Shown here piece after piece: positions 44,900 through 61,329 of a DNA stretch of 64,000 bases. Made by a program: the position numbers and the translations under genes. The notes beneath the pieces were generated by a model. It made no database searches, was not told where the DNA came from, and saw nothing but the letters and a program-made list of their open reading frames with translations. Source of the DNA: Galdieria sulphuraria. Its lineage: Eukaryota > Rhodophyta > Bangiophyceae > Galdieriales > Galdieriaceae. The DNA lies in assembly GCF_000341285.1 (NCBI RefSeq), contig NW_005178423.1, positions 44,071 through 108,070 on the forward strand, given 5' to 3'. Position 1 is the stretch's first letter. Every line of letters starts with the position of its first letter.

Positions 44900-46669
44900 A
44901 TGTCTAAACTATCTCCTCAAAAGTTTCAAAGATGGATACGAGACGAGTTGGGTATGAAGAAACCACCGTCCGAAGCAAAACTTGCAAAAATCTGCAAGGG
45001 AACTCTTGCCAATGTGTGGTTACAACTGGTAGACAACTACGGTTCACAAACAACCCAAAAGAGCTTCTACAACAGTTTCCTTATACAGGAAAGCTATTTG
45101 AAAGAGAATAAAGTGCCTGTAAATAGCGAAAAAAAGGAACAAAGCAGTAACGATGAAGATTTTGCAAGGTGCAACGATGCAATAAACGAATATAAGCAAA
45201 GATTATCAGAGTTGGAAAGAGAGATATTTGAAGTAGAACAACAGGTATTTCCTTATGAGTTGATACACTCTTAAAAACTTGTGATAACTTGTCCCGTTGC
45301 AGATACAACTAATTCATTGCCGTCAAGCTCTTTCACGGCGGACTTGGGATAGATTCTCGGCAGCTGCGGAGAAGATAGCCAAGGGGATTGAAGCTATCGA
45401 TGAAAGAGTTTCGCAATATAATCTTATCGAAAGTATTGCTGAGTCTGGTGTCGAAACTGTCAACCTCGAACAATGTATCCTTCACTGCTCAAATATTTCT
45501 TCTGCAATGAGCACTGTGTCAGATTTTGTTCAAAAATGTATGGAACCTTTTACACAAGAAGAGTTTCTGACTCTATTAGAGCAACATATGGGTAAGCAAG
45601 ATATAGTTCATTCCTTGAAACAGAGTTTGTATTGTTCATTGCAATATGACAACTTGTATTCTGAAGAATGTAAATCTATTGTCGATGGCCAAAAATTGTT
45701 ACTATGGAACTTGCAAGCTCTCTTGTCTGATTTAAGATTGAAAAATACAGAATATCAAAACCAACTGGAAGAAATATCGCTTCATAGGAAAGATTCTACG
45801 GATGATTCTTGCCATGAAAATAATGATGAAAAAGATTGGATAGAAGCACGTACATATGGTGAAGAGGCAACCGAACGAATGTTGAGAAATATGCAACATC
45901 AGTTGGAAGCTAATTCATCCGTTTGGATTTCGGATGAAGAATTAGAAGAGACTTTGTCTCAAATGACTAACATTGCAACTCAATTGGAAAGTAATGTGTA
46001 TTCAATGAAATCGACGAATGACGAACTGGAAAATGTATGCAACGATTTGAAGCGAACCGTTGATGACTCTACTCATCAAAAGATAGAACAGCTTTGCCAT
46101 CTAAGTAGAAAGGCAGTAGATTCTATTAAGAACTTCATCAAGCTGCACAAAGAGAAATTGAATGATATCAGTTCGTTAGAAGAATGTAAAGTTCCTGCTA
46201 TTGCTAACCACTGTGCAAAGACAGACACAAGAATGCACAATGAAGATTTGGATATTGATTTAAGAGATTACGACTACATGAGGAAAGCTATTCAAGCCCT
46301 ACCAAGCAACGGAAATGGCATCATTATCAAAATCTGGAAAGATGTGGAAATTCTGGTAGTGCACATGGTCTACTGAGTTATGTTGTTGAAACTCAAGTTG
46401 AGAAAGACTTGGCTGTACTCGGCTACAAAGCTCGCAATTTTGAGCATGAAATGCTAACCGATTTGATTACAAAGGAGTATCATTTGACTGCCATGCAACA
46501 GCAAGTGGAGCAACTACAACATTATTGGACTGGGGAAATAAGTCCTCTAGTACAACATGCAAATAGTGTACTGAACAACGTTACTGAGTTACTTCCAAAT
46601 ATAAGAAACTTATTGGATGTGTGGATTTCCCAACCTGGTCTGGTGATTCCTCAATCTCTTGCAAAGTAA
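44900..46669 (+). CDS. Augmin-like coiled-coil protein, HAUS5/AUG5-like
   Basis: Model: exons 44900-45244, 45303-46190 and 46265-46669, 545 residues. The first intron (58 nt) is firm. The second is inferred from a frame change: the upstream frame decays after about 46190 and the lower frame resumes at 46265 (LRLHEESYSS), with a weak GTTCCT donor. The N-terminus, FQRWIRDELGMKKPP then LAKICKGTLANVWLQLVDNYGSQTT, resembles the start of HAUS5/AUG5, where a Trp-containing helix is followed by a C-x-G-x-x-x-x-x-W block. The rest is long helices typical of augmin subunits, which recruit gamma-tubulin to spindle microtubules. Another coiled-coil family cannot be ruled out. Confidence 0.5.
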
Positions 46670-46758
46670 CATACTATCTATCGCCAACTCCATTCACAAA
46701 ATATAAAAAATGTTAAACAAGCAAACATAAAACAAATGATGATTTATTATCCGAAGTT

Positions 46759-51267
<4,509 letters not shown>

Positions 51268-51542
51268 ACTTGGAGAATAATAACGACTGTCTCAATAATG
51301 AATCTTAAAGCGGAAGAATAGTTTTTTCTATGTCTTGTATCGACCACGCTTCTCTTCGAAATGATGTGTATAAATGAAGACTTCCTTTGAAATACAAATT
51401 ATTTTTCAAGAAAAGGCTCAACAACTGTCACATTAGATATGCAAGCCGACATATGTCATTCGTTATTTGTGTTCATATGGCACCAAACTGTATAGCATTC
51501 ATGACACAATATGAGTATGGCCCTATCTCAAAGAGAAATGCT

Positions 51543-52614
51543 TCAAGTAAAATCGCCCTTTCCAAAACTTCGTCTTTGTGCGGTACCGATATAATATGCA
51601 TATATGCCTTGGCTACAGCCTACAAACAACTTGTCTCCGTGTGGATTGAAGCAAAGGCCAGCTATGTCGACATCTCGTTCCGTTTCTCCAATAAATTCAG
51701 GTTGGCTTCTTGACAGGTCTCGAATGTCCACCAAATGAACGCAGTTGGCATGTTCAGTAAAAGCCATGAGGTCTAAAACTCCACAAGGCGAGAATTTGAC
51801 ACAGCGACAGGCACCTCTAAATCCATTTGACTGCCGACTTGAAAGTTTTCCAATCCTTTTTTCTGTTGCACTGTCAAACAAATAAACATGATCATCTTGG
51901 CTTGCTACCGCAAAAAGGTGACCATCGGCACTCCAACTACACGACACTACTGGTTCCAAAGAAATGCGAAACGATGAAAGGATACTAAAATCTCCCTATT
52001 TGTTATAAAAACAATAAGAACTGTGCAACACGTTTGGAGGCACAACAAACCTCTACATTATAAATAAAAGATTCTCCACTATCTCCAACGGTAAGCAACA
52101 ATCTGCCGTCAGGGGACAGGGCCACATGATTTAAACAAGTAGGACTTTCAAAACAGCAAAGCCCGACCATTTCCAACGAACAATCTTCGACCAAACGAAA
52201 ACAATGAAGTGCACAATTATTATTTACAAGAAATAACAACTTTTCATCTCTTCTCTTAGTAAGTAAGACAGAATTGTTGACTTGGTTTCCCACATTTCCC
52301 GCAAAGAAGCTTCTGCCGTCTTCCAACCGCAAAACTTTTAGCTTTCCACTTTGTCCACCAGCTGCTAATACTCCTTCGTAAATGGAAAAGCAAGTTGGCT
52401 TAAATTCCAACTGATGAACAAGTGTCTTCACTTGTTTCTTCAAGTTGACTTTGTATATTCCAAACCCTTCGGTTATGTATACCTCCTCCGAGTTTTCACA
52501 GTGAACCAAATCTCTCAACTGCCAGTGTTGTATCGTTGGGGTTGCTAACTTATAGTGACAATATTGAGTTGCAAATTGGGGGAAGTTGTAAAAGTCTTGT
52601 AAGTCTTCCCTCAT
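51543..52614 (-). CDS. WD40-repeat protein with DUF2415-like segment
   Basis: Two exons, 52614-52057 and 51995-51543, across a 61-nt intron (GTAGAG to AAATAG), give 336 residues. Seen: repeated WD40-type strands such as GVLAAGGQSGKLKVLRL, CLNHVALSPDGRLLLTVGDSG, VSCSWSADGHLFAVASQDDH and IAGLCFNPHGDKLFVGCSQG. The stretch CVKFSPCGVLDLMAFTEH followed by CVHLVDIRDLSRSQ matches the DUF2415 signature found in fungal and plant WD40 proteins of unknown role. A shorter 34-nt intron is also possible but gives a poorer join. The start is the first ATG in the frame. Probably a scaffold protein; function unknown. Confidence 0.75.
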
Positions 52615-52742
52615 AAGAATCAATCTCCAACGATCTTCTCAAAATGGTTGGGGAGAGTCGAAATTCGTAATAACTTGTCTCTATCACTTTATACACAAAC
52701 CTTGAAAATGTTTTACGTTTATGAGCCTATTCCAAGAAGAAC

Positions 52743-53645
52743 CTAGTCGAGTCTTTTCTCTCCTTCCTCTATAGCTGCCAAACTCAAGACTTCGAAAAAT
52801 CCATCACGGTTTGTTTCCTCTTTCAGTATATTGTCAATTTCTCTATAACTACCTGGATCAATGAGAACCACCTACACTTTGTTGAATAACAAAAACTTTT
52901 TCTTTCAGACACAAGGTACCGTTCTAAAGTTTCCCTCCCTTTCCTCGGACTCTACGTGTATAATACAGTTTTTCATACGCTGCTTTAACTCTTCTGCATA
53001 TTTTAAAGGCGCTTGTATTTTGATTCGCATGGACGCTCTTCGTATATGTCCTTTTTCTTCAAGTTTGCGAATCACCTCCAATGCCTGTTTGTTTATAAAG
53101 TTGGGAGCACATAAACACGAAAATTACGTTATACAGACCTGTTGCTTTGCACTCTTTTTGGGAACGACAGAAAAGTGTATGTTCTTCATTTCCTTCTCAG
53201 CTCTTGATACCGTTAAGGGACGATTGGTTTCTACATCTATACATTTGTTTGCCACTATTGTAGCAATTTCATGAACCAAACTTTCATAAACTGTATTGCG
53301 TTCCTTGTCTGAAACCTGAAGCTCCCCTTTATTCAATATCTCAACACATATCTTTCGAATATCCGTCGTCTGAAAAGCCTCCAGTAAATCCTGTGCCCTC
53401 AACCCGTCAGAATTATTTACTGCGACGATAAGTTCTTTTACCTTTTTGTTGGCTACAACACCTTTGGACACATTAGAAAATACGTTTTCTACTTGAAGCA
53501 CTTCGTCAAGGTCTTTTTCTGTTCCGTTCCTCCAAGAAAGAACTTTATTTCTGTAACAAGCAATTTCGAAGCGTTTTCCGTGTTTCTTTAAGCGAACAAC
53601 AACAACGTTAGTGAGTCGGACTTGGGTTACTGGTTGTTTCAACAT
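52743..53645 (-). CDS. SBDS: Ribosome maturation protein SBDS
   Basis: Three exons (53645-53139, 53084-52920, 52871-52743) with introns of 54 and 48 nt give 266 residues. SBDS works with the GTPase EFL1 to release eIF6 from pre-60S subunits. Seen: the FYSH domain ([38 protein letters not shown]), then [19 protein letters not shown] and [31 protein letters not shown] joined to ALEVIRKL, and the third domain ending [16 protein letters not shown]. All three domains are present. Eukaryotic SBDS is about 250 residues, so length is normal. Confidence 0.95.
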
Positions 53646-54367
53646 GGCTTAAAAGTTGAAGCGAGAATCTACGTTGTCTTCGCTACAATATACAAAATGC
53701 CCAATTCCATTATTCGTCATAATTTTGTTTCTTTTTCCAATGACGAATCATCTATGTGTGGTCTCCTGTAGTCCTTCTTGTACAGCTGCCTGTGAAGAGT
53801 CTTTGGAACGTATAGAAACGGTATTTTTTTACAACTTGTGTTTGACAGAGATATAAAAGTGTATCTATAGGCTTCTTCAGGTATGGAGGCCAAGAAAAGA
53901 AGTTCTCAAGTAAAATCAACAGATAAGAAGACGTGTCAAGTGTTAAAAAGACCTGAAAGTAATTGGCTCCTCTCCTCTTAGCTGCTTTATGAATAAGCCT
54001 TGTTGGTAGAGATAGGTGAATCCAAAAATCAAAAGGAACCCAAGTGCTGTATCGTTTGTGTGGAAGTAAAGGAAAAATAGGAGTTCTCGTTTACCAATAC
54101 GATAGTCGGGTAGTTAATTTTCTTTACTATTATTTTTGCTTTATAATATGATAACAATGTAAAATGGTTTTCATTTGTTTCACTATGACAGGCGTTTCCC
54201 AACTTTCATGGATGATTGTTTGGAGAGACGTATCAACGGTCATTGGAATATAAACAACCTTTTTTTGTGTTACAAGGAAATAGCGTAGTGTAACGAGTTT
54301 ATCAGTAGACATATTCATGTCTGTAACTTGTCTACACCTTGACGTCTAGTTGTGTATAGTTGAACTC
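53646..54367. other. Gene-poor stretch, nothing firm
   Basis: About 720 bases between SBDS and the small membrane-protein gene at 54368. One plus-strand frame near 53656-53856 has a hydrophobic run followed by Cys-rich residues (VVSCSPSCTAACEESLERI) but lacks an in-frame ATG before the hydrophobic part. I do not call it a gene. Confidence 0.45.
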
Positions 54368-54658
54368 ATGACAAACTCTCTGGTACAAAGCTATATTCTT
54401 TCGAGTTTTGGCTCGTTTTTGTTGATGGTAGCTTACGGTCTGAACCTTTTTGGATTATGTTCCAGTACTTCTTTGCTATATTCAAGTTTTAATGCTGTTG
54501 GAGGAGCTCTCAACGTAGCAGGTTCTGTGCTTATCAAGACTTGGCCTTTCGTGGTATTGTACGGACTTTGGGCTATTGTCGGTATTTTTGGCGTTTTGAG
54601 ACTATTCTATGAAAAAGTAAAGTATATGGTGTTAAACAGATACAAGTTTGAAGAATAA
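54368..54658 (+). CDS. Small three-helix membrane protein, CBU_0592-like
   Basis: Single exon, 96 residues from the ATG at 54368. Three hydrophobic helices: residues ~9-28 (SSFGSFLLMVAYGLNLFG), ~36-55 (YSSFNAVGGALNVAGSVL) and ~58-80 (WPFVVLYGLWAIVGIFGVLR). Known: bacterial CBU_0592-like proteins have the same LxAYxLN...N..GA...W..IG..G..R pattern and length, with unknown function. The match is by pattern and not proven by search. In a eukaryotic nuclear genome such a gene may be a bacterial or organellar acquisition. It lies alone between a gene-poor region and a trinucleotide repeat. Confidence 0.6.
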   Translation: MTNSLVQSYILSSFGSFLLMVAYGLNLFGLCSSTSLLYSSFNAVGGALNVAGSVLIKTWPFVVLYGLWAIVGIFGVLRLFYEKVKYMVLNRYKFEE

Positions 54659-54688
54659 AGTGTTTATTATTTTGTACTCGATAATTGC

Positions 54689-54690
<2 letters not shown>

Positions 54691-54720
<30 letters not shown>
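54691..54720 (+). repeat. (AAT)10 microsatellite
   Basis: Ten perfect AAT units just after the stop of the CBU_0592-like gene and before the Cys-rich gene. Confidence 0.95.
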
Positions 54721-54721
<1 letters not shown>

Positions 54722-54787
54722 GGGAAGAGATGGAGATGGCATTTCATCCTATCCTCCTCTTATTGGGAGCTCAAAGAGATCAGGTTG

Positions 54788-55666
54788 ATGTTGACGAGCC
54801 CTGAGCATTTAGGTTTCCATGGATGGCGTTGGCATTCTCTTTCCATTTCATATGAACTTGGCTGTCTTCAAAGGTCCAGTCTGTTCTATGCAAACCAATG
54901 CCACGACTGTTATCAACGCTGTTCTCCTTCTGACCTGACTTGTTTCAAAAGTTGTAAAAAAACTTGTGATAACATTTCAAAAAATCTGAGTAGTTCCTTG
55001 CAGCATGTTTGGGGTTGGAATTGGAATACTTTTGTGATGGTAGAAGAAAAGTTGTTTTTCCCTTGGTTACGAAGCTATCAAGTGAAATCTGCTTATGAAA
55101 ATATCCTTCAAGCTCTGGAAAAGGAGCGCAACCGCTTGCTCCAGTTTTCCAACAATCAAGGGCAGCTGTTGAGATTGTCTGTTTGGCGTAAGAGATTGGC
55201 CGCCATATTGAGTCCTTTGACGTTTCTTTGGAATGAATGGTGGTTGCTGAAAGGACAGAAAAGATGCACCACCACGACATCAGTTGTCGAGCACTGCAGG
55301 CAGTTAAAAGTTGAAATGGAGCAACAATATCAACGACAACTAGAAATGCACCGATTCATTGCTCAATTGCATAAAATGTGTGACAAGTATTTTGTTCATG
55401 AAAGAACGTGGTTACTTCCAAAGATAAGTGGCCTGGTACCAACATCACAGCAGATAAAGTTTAATAACCAAGTGTTACGGTTTCTTGGTTATTCAAACTG
55501 TCGACTTCAACTGGTGGTATTCGATGAGTCCCTAAAACAGTCAAGTAGGGAAGAGTGGCTACTATTTCGTTCTCAAGTGCCTAGACCCATTCGACTTTTC
55601 ATTCCTTATTGGAAACGTTGCTATTATAAACAACTGCATCATCGTATGTGCCTGGTCAATCGATAA
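54788..55666 (+). CDS. Unrecognised Cys-rich helical protein, weak hemerythrin-like features
   Basis: Open frame of 292 residues from the ATG at 54788; an upstream ATG at 54730 opens MEMAFHPILLLLGAQRDQ in another frame and could be a first exon. Seen: a Cys-rich block CHDCYQRCSPSDLTC then KSCKKTCDN, then WNTFVMVEEKLFFPWLR, a basic helix, and QLHKMCDKYFVHERTWLLPKI. The F-x-HE-x3-LxP pattern, and the earlier EEKLFFPWL, resemble helices 2 and 4 of hemerythrin-type four-helix bundles, with some His missing. I cannot name the protein. The Cys block looks like an insert. The aromatic content is high throughout. Confidence 0.45.
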   Translation: MLTSPEHLGFHGWRWHSLSISYELGCLQRSSLFYANQCHDCYQRCSPSDLTCFKSCKKTCDNISKNLSSSLQHVWGWNWNTFVMVEEKLFFPWLRSYQVKSAYENILQALEKERNRLLQFSNNQGQLLRLSVWRKRLAAILSPLTFLWNEWWLLKGQKRCTTTTSVVEHCRQLKVEMEQQYQRQLEMHRFIAQLHKMCDKYFVHERTWLLPKISGLVPTSQQIKFNNQVLRFLGYSNCRLQLVVFDESLKQSSREEWLLFRSQVPRPIRLFIPYWKRCYYKQLHHRMCLVNR

Positions 55667-55733
55667 CAATAATTGTTGATCCATAAAGTTGAATAAACTT
55701 GTATACTAGCTAATAAAAGAGAATTGAACATCT

Positions 55734-56899
<1,166 letters not shown>

Positions 56900-57001
56900 A
56901 TCCAACAATGGCCAATCCAATCACAACTTTGTGACGATGCCTTTTACACGGAATGAAGTGTTTAACCTTTCCTCCAGTCAGTTATTTATAATTTGAATAA
57001 G

Positions 57002-57010
57002 TTTGGCGCC
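57002..57010 (+). promoter_or_regulatory. E2F-like site TTTGGCGCC (palindromic core)
   Basis: Exact TTTGGCGCC within the palindrome TTGGCGCCAA (57003-57012), about 105 nt upstream of the GALT start. One of four exact copies in the window. Confidence 0.4.
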
Positions 57011-57177
57011 AAGGCTGACTAGCAGTTTTCTTCAAACGCTATTGTCCCACTCTGAGGGAAATGGCTGTTCCTGAAAAGAATACGTTGTTCAATACCATAA
57101 TCAAAACAAATGTAACTCAATTTTCCTACAAACTCTCTCGAGCGATAAAGGCGTCATAGAAGCTTTCATTGAAAAGT

Positions 57178-57589
57178 CTAACTACGCTTCCTCACATTTC
57201 TATGACCAAAAGGACTATTAGACTTCAGTTTCAACTAGCCATGGAATCAAATTCTCAACATAGTCTCACCAGTGTCTGCACCTGTTGCCACAACAAGTAC
57301 CTTTTGACGCCAAATACTTTGCAGTGAGAACCATATACCCAGTTTTGGGATCCACATAAGTCGGGTCATCAGCCAATCGGGACTCTGCTTCTTTCTGAAG
57401 TATCTCATCAGACACTTTGTGAACTACTCCTCCACAGGGGCCGCAAGGTTCCCAACTCCCTGCACAACCTCCCACTTGTACACTTTCCCAGACTGCACTC
57501 CAGTCATACTTTTCATCTTCGCACGACTGAGTCTTAGTTTCCAAACGCGTTTCTGTATCCTTACTAACTGAGTCATTTCTATAGGTCAT
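57178..57589 (-). CDS. DUF5522 family small Cys-rich protein
   Basis: Two exons, 57589-57270 and 57214-57178, across a 55-nt intron, give 118 residues. Seen: a C-rich block GGCAGSWEPCGPCGGVVH, then DPTYVDPKTGYMVLTAKYLASKG and CCGNRCRHC-PFGHRNV, the last part formed only by splicing. Known: the DUF5522 family has the pattern ...GY/VFT..YHL.RG.CCGSGCRHCPY; its role is unknown but the Cys cluster suggests metal binding. Without the second exon the protein would stop at RHW, so the intron is well supported. The start is 55 nt from the divergent gene at 57645. Confidence 0.75.
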
Positions 57590-57644
57590 TTTCAACCTTT
57601 TCTGCTCTAGGGTGAAATGACAGATCAACAAATGTTTGAAATTC

Positions 57645-58544
57645 ATGAGTGAAAGTGGAGGAGGACTTGATGGATCAGAAGAAGAGTTTACAGAGTTTGC
57701 AGAGGCGAAGAGTGAAACAGAAACACCTGTCAGCTCAACTGAAATATTCTTTCAAACTGATGAGAAGCCTTTTTCAGGGGATGATTTCCAAGTTCCCGAG
57801 CAATTGCAGTCTTTATTAAAAGTTGAAAATGACTCTCTTTATTTGACCAAGGTCATTTCCTCACTCGATGAAAAGGAAAGAAAAGACCTATTTCATTGGC
57901 TTATGAACGAAGGTAATCCCTTTTGCCAAGAAGCGGTAACTGTAAGTCAACCCTTTTCCCAAGTGAGTTTGGCAGATGATGTCTTTCCATCCATTCTCTC
58001 CCCTTCTTTGAGAAACCATTCAGCAGAAACGGAGCAATACTTTGCTCAGGTTTTCCAAAAGTTTGTTCAGAAGCAAGTTTTAGAGTTGGAAGAAACACCA
58101 CAACCACCCGATTCGCTGGCCATTCATCTTGCTAGTATACTTTCTACGTCCGACCTGTCGTTACACTCCGCGGAAGCAGAGTTACCAAAAGAGATAGCTC
58201 ATATTAAGGAAAGAATAGCAAAGATTCCTTTACCGAGTTTGTACGGAAAAAATGTAAACAAGGAATATTTGAACCGCGCTCCTCTAGCAGAGATGTTGGC
58301 TGCTGAAAGAGCTACATCTCGTGTTCTCAGGGATATGGAAGACTTCAAGCAAGACTCCCAGGATACGGAATATTCCGAATCTGATCTCGAAGATATTCCT
58401 AGTCCAAGAAATTGGCAGTTATTTGTGACTTCTGAAGAGTCGACGGGTTCTTCTCTTCCAGAAGAAACTGGTAAGTCCCTGTCTTCTCCAAAGACAAAGG
58501 AAAGCAGTCAAAAGGAGGAGCTATACGACGTAGATCTGAATTAG
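57645..58544 (+). CDS. Hypothetical acidic protein
   Basis: Single exon, 299 residues from ATG 57645. Strongly acidic and Ser/Glu-rich at both ends (GSEEEFTEFAEAKSETE; DTEYSESDLEDIPSPR), with a helical middle: LYLTKVISSLDEKERKDLFHWL and IAHIKERIAKIPLPSLYGKN. No domain recognised and no signal peptide or membrane segment. The uninterrupted frame and the divergent promoter shared with the DUF5522 gene support it as real. Possibly a nuclear or regulatory protein. Confidence 0.6.
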   Translation: MSESGGGLDGSEEEFTEFAEAKSETETPVSSTEIFFQTDEKPFSGDDFQVPEQLQSLLKVENDSLYLTKVISSLDEKERKDLFHWLMNEGNPFCQEAVTVSQPFSQVSLADDVFPSILSPSLRNHSAETEQYFAQVFQKFVQKQVLELEETPQPPDSLAIHLASILSTSDLSLHSAEAELPKEIAHIKERIAKIPLPSLYGKNVNKEYLNRAPLAEMLAAERATSRVLRDMEDFKQDSQDTEYSESDLEDIPSPRNWQLFVTSEESTGSSLPEETGKSLSSPKTKESSQKEELYDVDLN

Positions 58545-58644
58545 ATTCAAAGCTAATATATTTCATGAAGGAGATGAAAGGGTTTGCTTTCACAAGTTGT
58601 AGTATTCAGTAAACGTTGAACTCATCCATTCATCTCATCGATCG

Positions 58645-61182
58645 ATGATGGCTTTTGTATTTCAGTTCAGTGGAAGCTTTCTTCCTCACTCAAGGTTGGA
58701 AGACAGGGTTACAAGTTTTATTCTTTTAAAGCGAAATAATATATCGGAAGGATTTCGCAGAAAATGTAACGTGAAAAATAAGCGTTTGTTGGCTCAGTTA
58801 CAGCCGTCCACTCGGGAAAATCCTGAACACTCACCACAGCATGCTACAGAAACTCCATCCGCTAATGGCCATTCTTTGGCTTCCGAGTATAAAACTTCTC
58901 GAGTTGTTGACTACATGGAGTCTGGAACTCTGGTTAGAATTCGACAATTGTATTTTTATCTTCCACTTAGCCTATCGCAAAGAGACTTGCTCACTTTATT
59001 GCAGGAATATGGCAGAAGAAGTTGTGGAGAACCTGACTGTATAAGGGTGAATATTATCGAAGTGAAGAATATCACTGGAAACTCTGACTTATTGCAGCCT
59101 CAACTGTATTTTTGTATAGAAGCTTTCCGTACAAAACAAGCAATGGAAGCTCATGAACACTTGTCACATACTATGGAACTTCGTAGATTTATCAAACAGT
59201 ATTGTCAGAAACCTGAAACAGAAGACGACAGTGATGAAAAGGAGACAGTAGAAACTATTGTTGATGGAGTTTCCCCTTTTCCATTTCGTAATGGTTGGAC
59301 TTTGAAGAAGAGTTATGCACCACTTCGAACACCAGATCCTAAAGACCCTTGGAAACAAAGAAAGAGAGCTTTAGATTTACTGGCAAAGGATGTGGGAGTT
59401 CAAAACATTACTATTCGTGTTACACGATTGCTACCAGCTAGAGCAAGCAATATAGCTACTTTGAAAAGGAATGTTTTCAAGATTGCTCGTTCTCATTGCA
59501 CTAAAGATGGAGTAGTTCGCGTCGATATTATAGAGGAAGAAAAATATCCAGGCGGCATCTTTATAATAGAGGCTTATGAATCAGACGACTTAACAAAATT
59601 GGGTTATTTGGAGTATGAGTTTGAGGAAAGTTTGCAATCTGAAGTTTTTCCATATTGTGATGCTGATAAGAAAAGTGTGTGGAAAGGATGTAACGTATTT
59701 CCTGATTTAGAAGTAAGTGCGTATGGATGGTAAATGAATGAGTTGTTCAGATTATTCCATTTTATTAGGAATGGAAGCAAACCATTTCTCCCGAGAAACT
59801 TCCAGAGGCAGAGAGTAAGCCTATGAATGTATACCAAAAGATGTCGTTGATATTTGGAATGGGTGCTTTGGATAAGGTCTCTACCTATGCCAAAAGATGT
59901 GGAAGTAGAATTTTAATTATTACAGGCTGGAACCAGGTAGGTTGACCAAAGTCCATTCCTAAACATATGTAATCATCGTTCTAAATAATAATAGGCTAGA
60001 CTTGATCCTCTCTTATGGGAATTAGATGCGGAAATGGTTCAAGGAAATATTCAAATACTACCTCCTATATCAATACCGGGAATGTTGTCATCTTCTACAT
60101 TTGAAGAGTTGGTTCAAAATGTGAGGATTCGAAAACCTGACGTTATCATTGGAATGGGTGGTGGATCAGCATTGGATGCCGCAAAAGCAGTTTCCTTGTT
60201 TGCACATCCTGATAATGAAACTATTCATTCTTTTCTACAACAACTAAGAAATGCGGAGAAAAGTGAATTATTGACTTTTGAATTCTTTTGTGAAGGACCA
60301 TTACTCCCATTAATTTTGGTCCCTTCAAGGCCTACTTTAGGAGCGGAAATTTCTCATTCCTCTATCTTTGGCTTTCCTGGAATCTTTCATGCCTGTTTGG
60401 TTCATTTTGTGTCGGATGAGAATAATCTTGTGAATTCCTCTTCTTCTAGTAAGAATAAGACTCCAGGTTCGATACAAAATATGATTTCATTGGTGGATGC
60501 TCGTTTATACATACGAGGACATCATGTTGTCATTCCTACTGCTGCGATAGCTTCATTGATTTTGTGTCTGGAAAGCTTCTTATGCAAGGATTCGAATCCA
60601 TTCACCATTGCGTTGGCCAAAGAAGGTATGTGTTTTCAGTTGTTGTGATAGCCAGAAATGATCGAGAGTATAGGAATTTCCACCGTTGCAAGTTACATAG
60701 AAAAGGCAACAGACGATTTTAAAAGCACAGTGGTTGCGGAGAAAGTTGCTCTTACTTCCGTTATTGCAGGTTTAGTGAGAGAAGGAAAGAATTTTGGATT
60801 AACAGGTGCCATAGCTTTGGCACTGAGTGGACAGAGTGCTATTAGTTTTAGAGATTTGGTGATCCACATCGCGAGCATCACATTACCCTATTATATTGCT
60901 TTCATAAGGAAAAGAGGGCAAGATGAAATACGCCAGCGATTGAGACAAGCTTCCAAAATGATAACAGGGAGTGAAACTGCTACCGAAGATGACCTCTTAA
61001 TTTGGTTCCATCAAGTTATTCAATTGGTCCATCTGCCTAGTTGGAAAGATGCAGAACTTTTCAACGTGCCTTGGAAAGATATTGCTCGCATTGTAATGTC
61101 TGAGTTCAATCGTGTAGAATTACCGGTGGAAATGAGTGTCGAGGATGTAAATAGCATACTGGAAGACTTGGCGAATAAATAG
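58645..61182 (+). CDS. Two ABM-like domains fused to an iron-alcohol-dehydrogenase-like domain lacking metal ligands
   Basis: Exons 58645-59712, 59769-59936, 59995-60625 and 60656-61182 give 797 residues, all junctions in phase; the last intron is only 30 nt. The N-terminal ~85 residues are Ser/Arg-rich, like a plastid leader. Residues ~97-190 fit an antibiotic-biosynthesis-monooxygenase (ABM) fold (IRQLYFYLPL, FCIEAFRTKQAMEAHEHLSH), and ~250-350 a second, more divergent copy (IRVTRLLPA, GIFIIEAYES). From ~380 an Fe-ADH fold follows: LIFGMGALDKV, IIGMGGGSALDAAKAVSLFA (nucleotide site, GGGS at 467-470), GLTGAIALALSG. Known: Fe-ADHs bind metal through DAxxH and later His residues; here these positions read ASLIL and GLTGA, so the metal site appears lost. 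I infer a non-canonical enzyme or binding protein. Confidence 0.75.
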
Positions 61183-61329
61183 AATAAGTGTGGGTATGAG
61201 AAAGAGGGTCTCGTTCATTGCCATGCTCCCTTTTGTTCACAAAATGAGTGTCCATCTTTCCAAAAACAAGGGACTATTCTCTGCACTGGATACACTTTTA
61301 TAACCAACATGCACATCTCACAAAACTGA

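Noticed and set aside
51996-52029. 34-nt intron (GTTGCA...) in the WD40 gene
   Set aside because: The 61-nt GTAGAG intron with the same acceptor has a typical length and joins the strands better.
53656-53856. Hydrophobic plus Cys-rich frame that might be a small secreted protein
   Set aside because: No ATG precedes the hydrophobic run in that frame, and joining it to the short frame at ~53880 needs an unsupported intron.
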